Source: an uncultured Stenotrophomonas sp. (lineage in GTDB: Bacteria > Pseudomonadota > Gammaproteobacteria > Xanthomonadales > Xanthomonadaceae). From it: a DNA stretch of 64,000 bases. Shown here piece after piece: positions 9,494 through 18,500 of the stretch. The stretch covers positions 1-64,000 of the forward strand of contig CAJYNG010000023.1 of assembly GCA_913775725.1 (NCBI GenBank), written 5' to 3'. Made by a program: the position numbers and the translations under genes. The notes below the pieces were generated by a model that did no database searches, had not been told where the DNA came from, and saw only the letters and a program-made list of their open reading frames with translations. The stretch's first letter is position 1. The number at the start of each line of letters is the position of its first letter.

Positions 9494-9742
9494 CAACAAA
9501 ATTAGTGATGTACATCTGGTGCCGATTCGGGCGTACGGAGCTCAGTGTCGAGTTCGAGCGCGTTGCGGCTGCGCAGACTGTTCTGCACGGCGCCGCGCAC
9601 AAACAAATATGAACCCTGCATGAATTCATGCAGGCCTAGTATAGGGGGCTGCGCCCGCTTTCCCGTTAGTCATTGAGGTAAGTAATCAATTCCTCCCTCG
9701 ACCTCCCTCCTCCATGCCTAACCGTACCACTTGGAGATCCGA
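9494..9742. repeat. Intergenic region with a perfect 20-bp palindrome at 9615-9634
   Basis: CCTGCATGAATTCATGCAGG is perfectly self-complementary and lies about 110 bases before the lipoprotein gene. It could be an operator or a cruciform. No gene is seen in this gap. Confidence 0.4.
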
Positions 9743-10657
9743 ATGCAGATTGAGCATCAAACCGCTAGATCACCTTATCTGCGTCTATCTTCTTTGTCGC
9801 TTCTCTTCGCAGCAACGCTAACGGCCTCTTGTTCAAAGCCGGAACCAACGCCAGCTCCAACTGACACTGAGCTAACACCCCGATCAGAACTTCCTTCCAG
9901 CACTCCCCATTTACCGAATACCAAACTTGGTTCGGCCCAACTGGTGGGTGGGATAGTTGCCGCACAGCAGCTCCCGAGCGTTCCGCTCTCGGATATATAT
10001 CCGTCACTTCTTGCAAGAGCGGAATCTGGTGACACGGAAGCGAAGCGCCAATTGTTCTTGATCCTGAATGAGTGCCGCACGAGCGTACAGCTCCACGAAC
10101 CCTCTTACGGCGTAGACACAATCGTAGATCCGGAGCTACTCAAATCTACAGGGATGACGCGCGAGCAATTCCTGGCTGAACAGCAGCGTCGCTCTCTCCT
10201 CAACACAGATCGAACTCTCGAGCAGTGCCAGGCGTTGCCGGCAGGTGCAATCGGAGATGCGGCCAAGTGGTTGGTAGAGGCGGCTGAAGGAGGAGATGCC
10301 TACTCGCAACTGACTTTCTTCAACTATGTTGATTTGGTTGTTGGCCCACCTCGAGAGCAACTCAAATCGCCGGACAAGGTCGAAAAATTCAATGCCAACT
10401 CAATGAAGTATCTGGAAGGCTTGGCTAACCAGCGAGTCCCAGAGGCTTTCGACTCTTTGAGCTCGGCTTATGAACTAGGAGTTATCACACCCAAAGACCC
10501 CGTTCGAGCCTATGCGTACAAGAAGGCTGCCGGAGACATAGCACCGACCCAGGGCAACGAAAGAGTGCTGCAAATAATGGCTAAGAGCATGACGAATGAA
10601 CAGATTTCGAAAGCGAAAGAGCTGGCCCCGCTACTTACCCGAAGGAGCTTGAAATGA
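9743..10657 (+). CDS. Probable lipoprotein with Sel1-like repeats
   Basis: A 304-residue protein. The ATG at 9743 is chosen because TTGGAG lies 6 bases before it. A signal sequence ends in LTASC, a slightly atypical lipobox, followed by a Pro/Thr-rich linker. The body has helical-repeat segments such as LARAESGDTEAKRQLFLIL, AAKWLVEAAEGGDAYSQL and VPEAFDSLSSAYELG that resemble Sel1-like repeats, which usually mediate protein contacts. Its stop overlaps the start of the next exported gene by 4 bases, so the two were probably one unit. Confidence 0.65.
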   Translation: MQIEHQTARSPYLRLSSLSLLFAATLTASCSKPEPTPAPTDTELTPRSELPSSTPHLPNTKLGSAQLVGGIVAAQQLPSVPLSDIYPSLLARAESGDTEAKRQLFLILNECRTSVQLHEPSYGVDTIVDPELLKSTGMTREQFLAEQQRRSLLNTDRTLEQCQALPAGAIGDAAKWLVEAAEGGDAYSQLTFFNYVDLVVGPPREQLKSPDKVEKFNANSMKYLEGLANQRVPEAFDSLSSAYELGVITPKDPVRAYAYKKAAGDIAPTQGNERVLQIMAKSMTNEQISKAKELAPLLTRRSLK

Positions 10658-11136
10658 AAGGCAAACTAATCACAGCTTGCCTATTGGCACTACTGGCAGT
10701 TACCTCGATCTATGTCATTGCACAATCGAGCCCCGGGTCTCGGAAAATTGGGTCTTATGGCTGCAGTACGTGCAACCTTGGATATCCATGACCTGACTCA
10801 CAAACGAAGAACACGCTAATCAGCATTCGCGATTCATTCAACCTTGGAAAGACTTCAAACCAATGGATTGCTGTGGGCGACGTCATTACCGTGTGCAATG
10901 GATCTGCCTGCGTCGACTATCAGGTTACCGTTGGCGGGGATGGCTATCTCGGCGTGAAGCATGAACCTCAGACCACTACTCCTCCCCCGCGAACTGGTGG
11001 CAGTGGCGGTAGCAGTGGTGGCGGGCGCACGGGCGGAGCCGATCCTGGCGCCGGTTGCCACGGCAACTGCGGGGGTGGCGGAACCGGTAGCGTAACTGTA
11101 GGGAAGCCGAAACCATTTGTGCTCAAACCCGCCTGA
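10654..11136 (+). pseudogene. Small exported Cys/Gly-rich protein split by an in-frame TGA
   Basis: Reading from ATG 10654 gives a signal peptide (MKGKLITACLLALLAV), CSTCNLGYP and a TGA at 10789-10791. The same frame then stays open for 114 more codons to a TGA at 11134-11136. It includes DVITVCNGSACVDYQVTVG, a Gly-rich stretch and GCHGNCGGGGTG. The coding character on both sides and the shared frame point to one ~160-residue exported protein interrupted by one nonsense codon (for example TGG to TGA). No family recognised. The start overlaps the upstream stop by 4 bases. Confidence 0.6.
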
Positions 11137-11149
11137 CGATGCGGAGTGA

Positions 11150-11645
11150 TCAGGACTGAGAATGGCGACCTTGAAGGTTGTCGTTCTCTTCTGCGGTCTC
11201 GGCCCACATAGCTAGATCCAGCGAGTTTGCAACTCCCGGAATGAATCCTGCTTGGCCATCTAGCTCTTCGGCCGCTTCTTTGCCGATCATTGCATAAGCA
11301 ACGACGTCTCGGCCGGCATCCACGACCGCATGCCGGTCTTGCTTCTCGTCAGCCAGATGGATGAGTGGACGGCGGCAAGCCCCGGCAGTGCCATGGCGAT
11401 GCTGCTGGCAAGCTCGCCTCCTCCCATGAAGGCGTACAGGGTCAGCCACGCCGTGGACATGCCACGGTACAATCGCGAAGACCTGCTCCAGCGGGTTGCG
11501 TGATGCCTACAGCAGCACGGCCTGGCTGTCGTCCCAGCTCTTGATGACCAGCTCCCCGAACCTCCTCCAGCCCCCCCGCCCCCCCCCGCCCGCCCGCCGC
11601 CATTGGTGTAGTCGAGCTGTGGCGGCACAAAGTCGAAGCCGGCGA
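11150..11645 (-). pseudogene. Frameshifted remnant, probably phage-derived
   Basis: Protein-like pieces occur in two minus-strand frames separated by G-rich runs: DFVPPQLDYTNGGG and FGELVIKSWDDSQAVLL near 11.5-11.6 kb, then FAIVPWHVHGVADP and VVDAGRDVVAYAMIG near 11.2-11.5 kb. I do not recognise the family. The neighbouring methylase remnant suggests phage origin. Confidence 0.35.
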
Positions 11646-11882
11646 CCAACGGAACATCCGCACGAACTCATCCAGGTGATGCCGCACGCAGCGGTACAGA
11701 GACATCACCTCACCATTGATGTCGTTGAGGACCTCCATCTGCGCCGGATACGATCGAATCAGCAGCGAGGCGACACCGTCGACAACTGCCTCGACGTAGC
11801 GATCATGGATCGGGAAGCGGGGATAGAGGTGCTCAAGCAGGCGGCTCTTGCCGCACGGCCAGGGAACGATTGGCCTGGGCAT
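11646..11882 (-). pseudogene. N-terminal fragment of a phage-type DNA adenine methylase (Dam, D12 class)
   Basis: The first 79 residues match the start of D12-class N6-adenine methyltransferases: IVPWPCGKSRLLEHLYPRFP corresponds to the SAM-binding PW-x-GGK motif (here with Cys for the first Gly), then EVLNDINGEVMSLYRCVRHH and LDEFVRMFRW. After this the frame is lost in a G-rich run near 11,570-11,600, and the catalytic DPPY part is absent. It is not functional. Confidence 0.65.
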
Positions 11883-12029
11883 GATTTCTCAGTACTTGCG
11901 ATAGAGGAGGCTGATGATCCCGCCGCTCTCGCGAGGGCGACCGGGCCAGGACCAATGCCAGGTGCTGAGACCACCTGTGTTGCGGCACTGCCTAGATGTT
12001 TGCACGCATCTGGGCAGCGCCCTGTGTTG

Positions 12030-12560
12030 CTAGATGCTGACTTCCATCACTGGAAGGTTGAGCGCCGCTTCAAACAAGCCACCGCCTCGAAGCCAGGCGA
12101 TGTATGGGATGGTTTGCTGCAGCTGACCGAACGGCTGCACCTGTACCCCGTCATACGTCGTCAGCGCGCTGGGACTATCACTGCTTTGCGCGGTGAAGGT
12201 CGCCAGCAATCGTGGATAGCTGCTGACTGGTTCGCCGAATGATCCCAAAGGTCATTCCGCATCGCCGTAGTGCCCTTCAAGCTTTACAGTCTGCTCGGTC
12301 ACCACTGCATGTTGATCGATCACAACACCAACGCGCAGCGACTCGCACTGCCCATGCCACTTCCCCGCAGCGCCAACGACATCTACCAGCTCCAACGGCA
12401 TGTCAGGGCCGATCTCACCAGGCTTAGGCGGTTTCGGAAACAGCGGCATGATGAGTTCGACGGCGGCTTGGTCACCGCGATCACTGCGGATGTGCCGACT
12501 GCGCTCGGCGCCGCCAGCAATATCATCGAGATCAAGATCCAGCAGAACTGAGATCTATCC
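12030..12560 (-). pseudogene. Two decayed phage-like open frames
   Basis: One frame (about 12560 to 12252) reads VLLDLDLDDIAG and later IMPLFPKPPKPGEIGPDMPL without an obvious start. The next (12248 to 12030) reads SYPRLLATFTAQSSDSPSAL. Both are protein-like and follow each other on the same strand as the methylase remnant, like neighbouring phage genes. The families are unknown to me. Confidence 0.35.
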
Positions 12561-13006
12561 GTTCATCTTGCCGGATCTGCTCGACAGCAGCATCGCGTGG
12601 TGGTCGATGTGCCATCGGCAAAACCATCAGATGATGATTCGGACTGTGCAGATAGCGGTCTGGCAGCATCAGGGCTGCCATAGCGCGCCCCTGCACTCTG
12701 ATCGCGGCAGTCAGCTTCGAAGCTGGCAATTGCTTACCCTATCTGCCGGCAAACCGCCTGATCTGCTCGATGAGCCCGGCGGCTCACTTGTGGCGGCAAT
12801 GCTGCGCCGAGGCCTTCTTTGGGGCTACTCAAGCGCTAGCGGATCTATCGACGGCACTATCTGATGTCGAGCGAAATCAGCGGCGATGCCCTCAACTACA
12901 TCGAGTGTCTCCAGCAACCCGACCATCCAGAGAACGCCCGAACAGAGACAGTTTGCCTGCTCCATCGGCCGCATAAACCACTCAAGCACACCGCACGCCA
13001 TTAGGA
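12551..13006 (+). mobile_element. Fragment of an IS3-family transposase (OrfB), frameshifted
   Basis: The DDE core is seen in pieces: SSIAWWSM, then APLHSDRGSQLRSW (second Asp), then in a new frame LICSMSPAAHLWRQCCAEAFFG (Glu region), then MSSEISGDALNYIEC in a third frame. The N-terminal third and OrfA are absent. Clearly dead. Confidence 0.7.
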
Positions 13007-13017
13007 GTCGAGGTCGC

Positions 13018-13305
13018 TTACCCGACCGCTCCACCCACACGAATCCAGGACGGGGGAATTAGGCCGTATGCCACAAGAGAAAACAGCACCCTATACAAAG
13101 CGTCCAGCGACAATGAATAACCATTGACTATGGCTCGATCGTGAAGACTTCTGGGGCAAACGGCACCAGTATCCCGAACAAGCTGGGGGGATAGCCGCAA
13201 CGCAGCAAGTCTTGCAGACGTTACGGCTAGTCCCGACCGACGGAGTCGCATGACATCCGTCAACACAGTCAAGGCCGGGCCGTCGTACATGTCTCCTTGA
13301 TTCAT
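13018..13305 (-). CDS. Small Fur-like winged-helix protein (copy 1)
   Basis: A 95-residue protein whose central part (LRRSGLAVTSARLAALRLSP ... SLDALYRVLFSLVAYGLIPP) has the layout of the N-terminal winged-helix domain of Fur-family regulators: the Gly-Leu-x-Val-Thr-x-x-Arg helix, then the Tyr-Arg recognition helix. The C-terminal metal-binding and dimerisation domain is missing. A GAGG lies 9 bases before the ATG. It is paralogous to the next gene on the same strand. It could be a DNA-binding accessory protein or a truncated relic; function unknown. Confidence 0.5.
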   Translation of the reverse strand: MNQGDMYDGPALTVLTDVMRLRRSGLAVTSARLAALRLSPQLVRDTGAVCPRSLHDRAIVNGYSLSLDALYRVLFSLVAYGLIPPSWIRVGGAVG

Positions 13306-13382
13306 AGAATTGCTACCTCGTGACTATGCGGCGCGTGTGCAGGATCATCTATACAACCGCCGAAAGGTTGACGCTCAGCGAG

Positions 13383-13652
13383 TCAAGTCGGGGGCCGCAC
13401 TATCGCCGCAGCCGGAATCAACCCAGCCATGATCAAATCAAGAATGACCCGGTAAAGGGCCCCCTCATAAGCTCTGCGCCCCCCTTCCGCTATTGATCTA
13501 GCTAATGAAGCAGTGCACAGGTAGCCCTCCCGCTCAACGATGGCGGGAAAGTATTGAAGCGCCATAATCCTCGCCTCAGAGACGCGAAGACCAGCACTGC
13601 GCAGAAGCCTAGCTCCTTCGGTAGAGTCAATATTTTTGATGACACCGCTCAC
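13383..13652 (-). CDS. Small Fur-like winged-helix protein (copy 2)
   Basis: An 89-residue paralogue of the downstream copy: RLLRSAGLRVSEARIMALQY and GALYRVILDLIMAGLIPAAA align with it over the whole winged-helix part. A GTG start at 13652 is preferred because GGTGG lies 6 bases before it; a TTG at 13667 is possible. No Cys/His-rich metal site or C-terminal domain is present. The gap between the copies is about 77 bases, so one transcript is likely. Confidence 0.5.
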   Translation of the reverse strand: MSGVIKNIDSTEGARLLRSAGLRVSEARIMALQYFPAIVEREGYLCTASLARSIAEGGRRAYEGALYRVILDLIMAGLIPAAAIVRPPT

Positions 13653-14799
13653 TAAAAACCACCCCAAAAGAAAATAAATTCAGGAAAGCACTAATCATCA
13701 TGCCCTGAACAGTTTGATTTTGGCCATTGATGATGCGCGTCGCCACCGAAAAGTGCGGCCTAACAAAGTCAATCAACCGAGAGATGCCAACCACTCGTGC
13801 TGGCCCAGGCCTAGCCACGTGAGGTTGAGGCGAGTTCGACATACAACCTCTAACACTCAACCCAAACCGGCATCACCTAGCCCATAGGAAATGATCTTCA
13901 CTCGAAGCAGCCGAGAAGGAGATCATATGCCAATGAAATTTGCGCTGCATGGACCAAAGCATAGACCACACATCGACTTGTTTCAATAAAAAAACTTCCT
14001 CAACGTCAAAAAAAATTTCTTGACCTCACGCGCATATTGATTACAACAAATTTGCCGCTCGCCAACAAATTTCAATGAAGAAAAATCATCTAAAAAAGCG
14101 TCAAATTTACTTGACCCAACCACCGATTTGGTTACAGCAGAAATTCCTCCTTCCGACGCGACCAAATAAGTGCAATAGTATTAATTAATCCCTGAAATCC
14201 ACTTGACTTCATCTGCAATTTGATTACAGACAAATCACTACTTCCTTCGAGGTGAGAACCATAGTGAAACCAAGGGTGCAGACCGCCGCACTGACTTGAT
14301 CGGTAAAATCCGCTAGAGCGACGGCCATTCGGATACAACGGAAGTCGGTGCTCCAAGCTCTACACACCATTTACGGGTACCGAGCCTTGCTAGGGCCTGC
14401 GGAACGCAATCGTCGATTTTAAATAGATTGGCGTCCCGGCTACCCTCGTAGCCTGTAACTGGGCGAGGACACTGCGCACTCGTACCCACCATCTTCCGTC
14501 CGCACTTCACGATAGCAATCGCAGTTCACGATTCCAAAAGGCTACGGACCGATCAGTTGCACTACCGACGCACGCGTATTCGGTAGTGGCCTTTGCACTG
14601 ATCACAGAGGCACCAAGAGCGCTGGCATACAGTTCATCTGACGAATTCGGTACTCAGGAACCGAGAACCTCGGAAACAAATCCATACATCAAAGGAAGTT
14701 TAGTTACATAAAGAGAAAGCAATGGATGTGCAGAATTTCGCGAGAGTCCCCTCAGAATTCATGAAGTCACCACGACTCAACAAACAATGAAAGTCAACC
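13653..14799. other. AT-rich region without a convincing gene
   Basis: No gene is supported. The stretch 13,960-14,310 is clearly richer in A and T than its neighbours and contains spaced repeats, listed separately. A 77-codon minus frame at 13627-13860 (RVVGISRLIDFVRPHFSVAT) overlaps the Fur-like gene and is doubtful. Confidence 0.4.
14004..14320 (+). repeat. Three (possibly four) direct repeats with a 91-93 bp period
   Basis: Units begin at 14019, 14110 and 14202, each with CTTGAC, a spacer, and TTG(A/G)TTACA ending at base 27, followed by a shared A-rich then CTTCC-like part. A weaker fourth CTTGAT falls at 14295. The first two are preceded by GTCAA, which forms an inverted repeat with TTGAC. 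TTGAC and TACA(A/G) are 16 bases apart, like promoter elements. Iterons, tandem promoters or tandem small RNA genes are all possible. Confidence 0.55.
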
Positions 14800-15657
14800 A
14801 TGACCAATATCAACACGAGACCTCGATGGAATGGCGTCTGGGCGAGAATCTCGGAAGAATTTCCACTATGTACGTGCGTATCCTGCAAAAAACCCCTCTA
14901 TCTTCTCGTAGTTCTTGCACTCGACCCAATCATGCTCAAGAGGCAAGAACAGCTCGACTCAACGACGCAGTTTCTGATGCGTGACTCCACCATCATTTTT
15001 GCCGAACCACGCGACGCATCCATAGAAACTTATGGCGGAAGAATGCTTCAAGTTGCGATTGATTTCTCGATCGTCGAGGAAGTGGCCAGCAAACTAAAAA
15101 TGCCCATCCCCCAAGAGATAAATTCTCATGTGGCACTAACCGACCGGAGCCTTGCACTACTTCTTCGGAGCCTAAACTTAGCGCTCTACGAGCCGGCCGC
15201 CGTTTCAGCGCTAAAGGCTGATCTACTTGGAAGGGCCATCGCTGCTCATGCGCTATGTAACTGTACGGTTACAGCTATGCAGTCTTCTCTGGACACTAGA
15301 TTTGACACCCAGGATCTCAAATGGCTCAGGGACCACATAAGAAATAATATTCAATACAGACTTGTCGACACTGAACTTGCAGCAAAATTAGGGGTAAGCC
15401 CCCAAACTCTTAGGCGAAGATTTAAAGCCAGCATCGGAATGACACCCAAGGCGTTCGTAATGCTAGAGAGAATTCACATGGCCACCAAACTACTAACCGA
15501 ATCAAGCATCCCGATTGGTGACGTGGCCCATAACTGCGGCTTTACGGATCATTCGCACATGTGCGCAGTCTTCGTTCGACGCTTTGGTCAATCACCCACT
15601 GACATCCGGAATGGAAGCATGAATTCCGTCTGGACAGATCCTCAATCGTTAATTTGA
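14800..15657 (+). CDS. AraC-family transcriptional regulator
   Basis: A 285-residue protein with the two helix-turn-helix motifs of AraC regulators in its last 100 residues: AAKLGVSPQTLRRRFKASIG and IGDVAHNCGFTDHSHMCAVF, then RRFGQSPTDIR. The N-terminal ligand part has no family match that I can see. There is no strong ribosome-binding sequence at the ATG, so the start is uncertain. Its base composition is more AT-rich than the core genes, which suggests acquisition. Its target is unknown; no co-directed operon follows, only an IS remnant. Confidence 0.75.
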   Translation: MTNINTRPRWNGVWARISEEFPLCTCVSCKKPLYLLVVLALDPIMLKRQEQLDSTTQFLMRDSTIIFAEPRDASIETYGGRMLQVAIDFSIVEEVASKLKMPIPQEINSHVALTDRSLALLLRSLNLALYEPAAVSALKADLLGRAIAAHALCNCTVTAMQSSLDTRFDTQDLKWLRDHIRNNIQYRLVDTELAAKLGVSPQTLRRRFKASIGMTPKAFVMLERIHMATKLLTESSIPIGDVAHNCGFTDHSHMCAVFVRRFGQSPTDIRNGSMNSVWTDPQSLI

Positions 15658-15844
15658 CCGCAAACAGCGTCATGGCATTAATATGAGAAATTTGCCGATC
15701 CTGGAATGAAATCAACGATAGGCCATACCCTTATCCACACCGGATTGGGCCGGATAGTGTGGCGCCCCTCCCCTAGAAGGCCGGGCCAACATGAAGCTGA
15801 GACTTTGCTCCGCATGGACGCCGTGGATCATGAGGAATCAGGCG

Positions 15845-16111
15845 ATGAAAAATTCCCGCTCTACCGAGGAGCGGATCGCCTACGCGCTCAAGCAGGTCCA
15901 GCTGGGGATGGCGGTGGGTGAGTTGTGCCGCAAGCTGGGCATTGCGGAGGCGACGTTCTACGTGTTGCGCAAGAAGTACGGTAGGCTGGGTCCGCCCGAA
16001 CTCAAGCGGCTGCGGTTGCTGGAGGGGGAAAACCGCAAGCTCAAGCAGCTGGTGGCCGACCTGAGCCTGGACAAGGCGATGCTGCAGGAGGTGGTGACAA
16101 AAAAGCTCTGA
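15845..16111 (+). CDS. IS3-family transposase OrfA
   Basis: An 88-residue DNA-binding subunit. The ATG at 15845 follows AGGA by 8 bases. It reads MKNSRSTEERIAYALKQVQL, a helix-turn-helix (VGELCRKLGIAEATFYVLRK) and a zipper-like ELKRLRLLEGENRKLKQLV. The gene ends with an A6G slippery run at 16099-16105 just before the stop, the usual site of -1 frameshifting into OrfB. The OrfA itself looks intact. Confidence 0.85.
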   Translation: MKNSRSTEERIAYALKQVQLGMAVGELCRKLGIAEATFYVLRKKYGRLGPPELKRLRLLEGENRKLKQLVADLSLDKAMLQEVVTKKL

Positions 16112-16749
16112 GGCCTGCCCAGAAGCGTGCCTGGGTGGGTCGGCTGCAGGAGCGATTTGGTAGCAGCGAGCGGCGTGCGCTGCGGATCGTGTCGATGTCG
16201 CGCTCGGCGTTTTCCTACGCGCCCCAGGCGCGTGACAGCAGTGCTATCCGCCGGCGGATGCATGAAATTACTCAGACGCGGATTCACTACGGCTGTGAGC
16301 GCGTGCTGGTGATGCTGCACCAGGATGGCTGGCGGGATAACCACAAGCGGGTGCATCGCATCTACAAGGAAGAGGGCCTGTGTTTACGGCATTGCCGGCC
16401 GCGCCGCGGCCGGAGCAGCCGTCGCCGGCAACCGATCAAGGTGGCCACGGCACCCAATACCCTGTGGGGCATGGACCTTGCCAGTGATGCGTTGTTCGAC
16501 GGGCGTCGCTTCCGGTTGTTACCGGTGCTGGATCACTTCACGCACGGGTGCCTGGACATCGTCGAGGATCAGTCCCTGTGCACAGACTATGTCGCCGTAG
16601 CGGTGGCACGGCTGGTCGCTCAGCGGAGGGAGCAGGCAGAGAAGAAGCGCCCACACCAAATGCAGAACTCCTACACAAGCGCTGGACTTTGCTCCCAGAA
16701 GGGAGGAGAGCTTCTCTTCTTAACTTCTACCCGCCCATACGGAGGATGA
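16112..16749 (+). pseudogene. IS3-family transposase OrfB, truncated
   Basis: It reads on in the -1 frame from the slippery site: LRPAQKRAWVGRLQERFG, then IHYGCERVLVMLHQDGWRDN and NTLWGMDLASDALFDGRRFR (first catalytic Asp). Similarity ends near 16,630 after TDYVAVAVARLVAQRR, and the rest (PHQMQNSYTSAGLCSQKG) is unrelated. The second Asp and the Glu are absent, so the transposase is inactive. Confidence 0.8.
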
Positions 16750-16843
16750 ATAATCCAATTCTTCCCTGCGTTGGCAGGAACCACCGACACCCAAGCTGAC
16801 CCACTGAAGGGCGCTATCAATTCATCGACCGCCCTGTCAGGCA

Positions 16844-17002
16844 TCACCACCTCTTCCGGGCCTTTTCATTCTTTGCCGCGTTGTCGGCCTTGCGGCTTTT
16901 CTTCATGGTCCTGCGCAGACTCCTCCCGCACGTGCCGTAACCGGCAGCTTTGAGAAGCTTGTCGGCAGCGCGTGCCGCTGCCAGGCGGGTGAGTTTGTCC
17001 AT
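16844..17002 (-). CDS. Small basic protein of unknown function
   Basis: A 52-residue frame starting MDKLTRLAAARAADKLLKAA, then GYGTCGRSLRRTMKKSRKAD and ending ARKRW. It is very basic, probably helical, and coded in clean codons, unlike its surroundings. It faces the same way as the relaxase gene 4 kb away. I do not recognise the family; a nucleic-acid-binding role is only a guess from its charge. Confidence 0.45.
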   Translation of the reverse strand: MDKLTRLAAARAADKLLKAAGYGTCGRSLRRTMKKSRKADNAAKNEKARKRW

Positions 17003-18186
17003 CCCCAGTGTTTAACGCATTTTCGCCGATGCGCAAGCCCGGCGGCGCACCTGCGCCGCCTCCTGCCTTTCCCCTCCAGTGGAGCCGAGCGGAAGCGAGG
17101 CAAGAAGGGCGGCGCAGCCGCCCGTGGTTTTGCTGCTTAATCCAAGCGCAGCCCGCCCAGCGACGAAGCCCGTGCGCGTGTTCTCCTGACAATGACCCCT
17201 GGCCGCGAAAGGCGCCATCGGCGGCCCTGAGCAACGGGAGGGCGCTGGCAGCGCGCCCCCCTGCGACCCCCCGGCTGCCGGGGACCGTCGCCGGAGGCGT
17301 CGGCCTCGGCCTTGGGTTCGCCTGTTCAAAAAGCTTGCGTTTGGGGCGGGCAACCCGTTTTGCGGGTCGCTGGGCACGAGCCCCCCACCCGCCAGGGCCA
17401 AGAAAAAGGAGATGGTCGGCCCGCGCTTGGAGTGCCTTGCGGCTGCGGGTGTGCCGGCGGAGGAACGACCCCGTGACGGCCCATCGTGGTTCACAGCGTC
17501 GCCGCTGCTGCCCCCGGTCCACGCTGCCCACGATCTGTTGTGAGCGTCTCTCTCGGGCTGCGGCTGAGCCAGCGTTCGCCTACGGTTACACGTAGACCCG
17601 GGTTGCGAAGGTGCCCTGCACCGTTAAGCCTCCAGTCCCCAGTTGCCGTGCGCTTGCCCAATGAAGGGCTGACCAGCAGAACCGTTTGATGGCTACGAAC
17701 CACCCCCGCCTAGTGCTGATCACGCAGGCCGCCTGGTGGGAGCGAAACAATAGGCGAGAGAGGGAGGTCTTCCCAGAGGGCCGAGGCTCGTTACGCTGAC
17801 CTCTAGGGGCCATTGCCTGGGTTTGTGTAGGTGACTTCTACCGTGCTCGCCATTGGGTATCGCACACCCAGTGGCCTTGAACTCAACGTAAACCGCCCTC
17901 GACTTTTGTCAAGCCAGGGCGTTCTTAGTTCCATTCCGTTCCGCGAAGTATGGTTTGCGAAACCATGCTGAGCATCGTGAAGACCAGCGTCTAGAGCAAT
18001 GCCGCAAAGCCAACGCGCGCCAACTTATGTTAGGTGGTGACACCGCGACGGTGCCCAAGTTCTGGATTACCTAACAAAGAGGCAAGAGCTTCATTCAACT
18101 TTTCACTCTGTACAGGATGGCAGTAGACCTAGAACCGTGCCCCCCTTTGCAATCGTTCCGTTTCGACGGCGACGTGAGATCGAAAG
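17003..18186. other. GC-rich gap without recognisable genes
   Basis: Long open frames on both strands (for example 17531 to 16866) are explained by high GC and have low-complexity Arg/Pro/Ala composition without family motifs. A 7-bp inverted repeat (GTTAGGT at 18029, ACCTAAC at 18069) lies near the right end, just before an IS3 fragment. Nothing else is seen. Confidence 0.4.
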
Positions 18187-18500
18187 ATGAAAGACACGCT
18201 AATCGGAATTGTTGTAGTCGCACCGGCGTTGGCTGGTCGACGCCTGATCAGCACGACCCGTCAAATGGTGATCCGGGCCGTAAAGATGGCGGCCTGGCGG
18301 CTGCACGGCACCCACGAGGTGATAATGCATTCTGATCATGGCACCCAGTTTCGGAACGAAGACTACCAGGGCTATCTGGTGGTAGACGACTTGGTTTGCT
18401 CGATGAGCACGCTGGGCACTGCAGTGAATACGCCGCCTACGAAGGCTTCTTTGGCATGCTCAAGCCGGAGCAAATCTATCAAATAAATTGCAACAAACTG
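18187..18500 (+). mobile_element. IS3-family OrfB fragment
   Basis: Contains TRQMVIRAVKMAAWRLHG and EVIMHSDHGTQFRNEDYQGY (second Asp motif). A frame change near 18,420 then leads to YAAYEGFFGMLKPEQIYQ (Glu region). No ends or OrfA are seen. Confidence 0.7.

Noticed and set aside
10789..10791. TGA as a selenocysteine codon
   Set aside because: No SECIS-like stem-loop is apparent directly after it, the residues around it do not match a known selenoprotein, and a nonsense mutation is simpler.
11496..12242. A 248-codon plus-strand open frame
   Set aside because: It lies opposite the methylase remnant and other phage-like debris on the minus strand and shows no motif of its own.
13627..13860. 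A 77-codon minus frame overlapping the Fur-like gene
   Set aside because: No homology features, and it overlaps the better-supported gene in another frame.
16866..17531. Long minus and plus open frames in the GC-rich gap
   Set aside because: Low-complexity composition expected from high GC; overlapping frames on both strands; no family motifs except the separate 52-codon gene.
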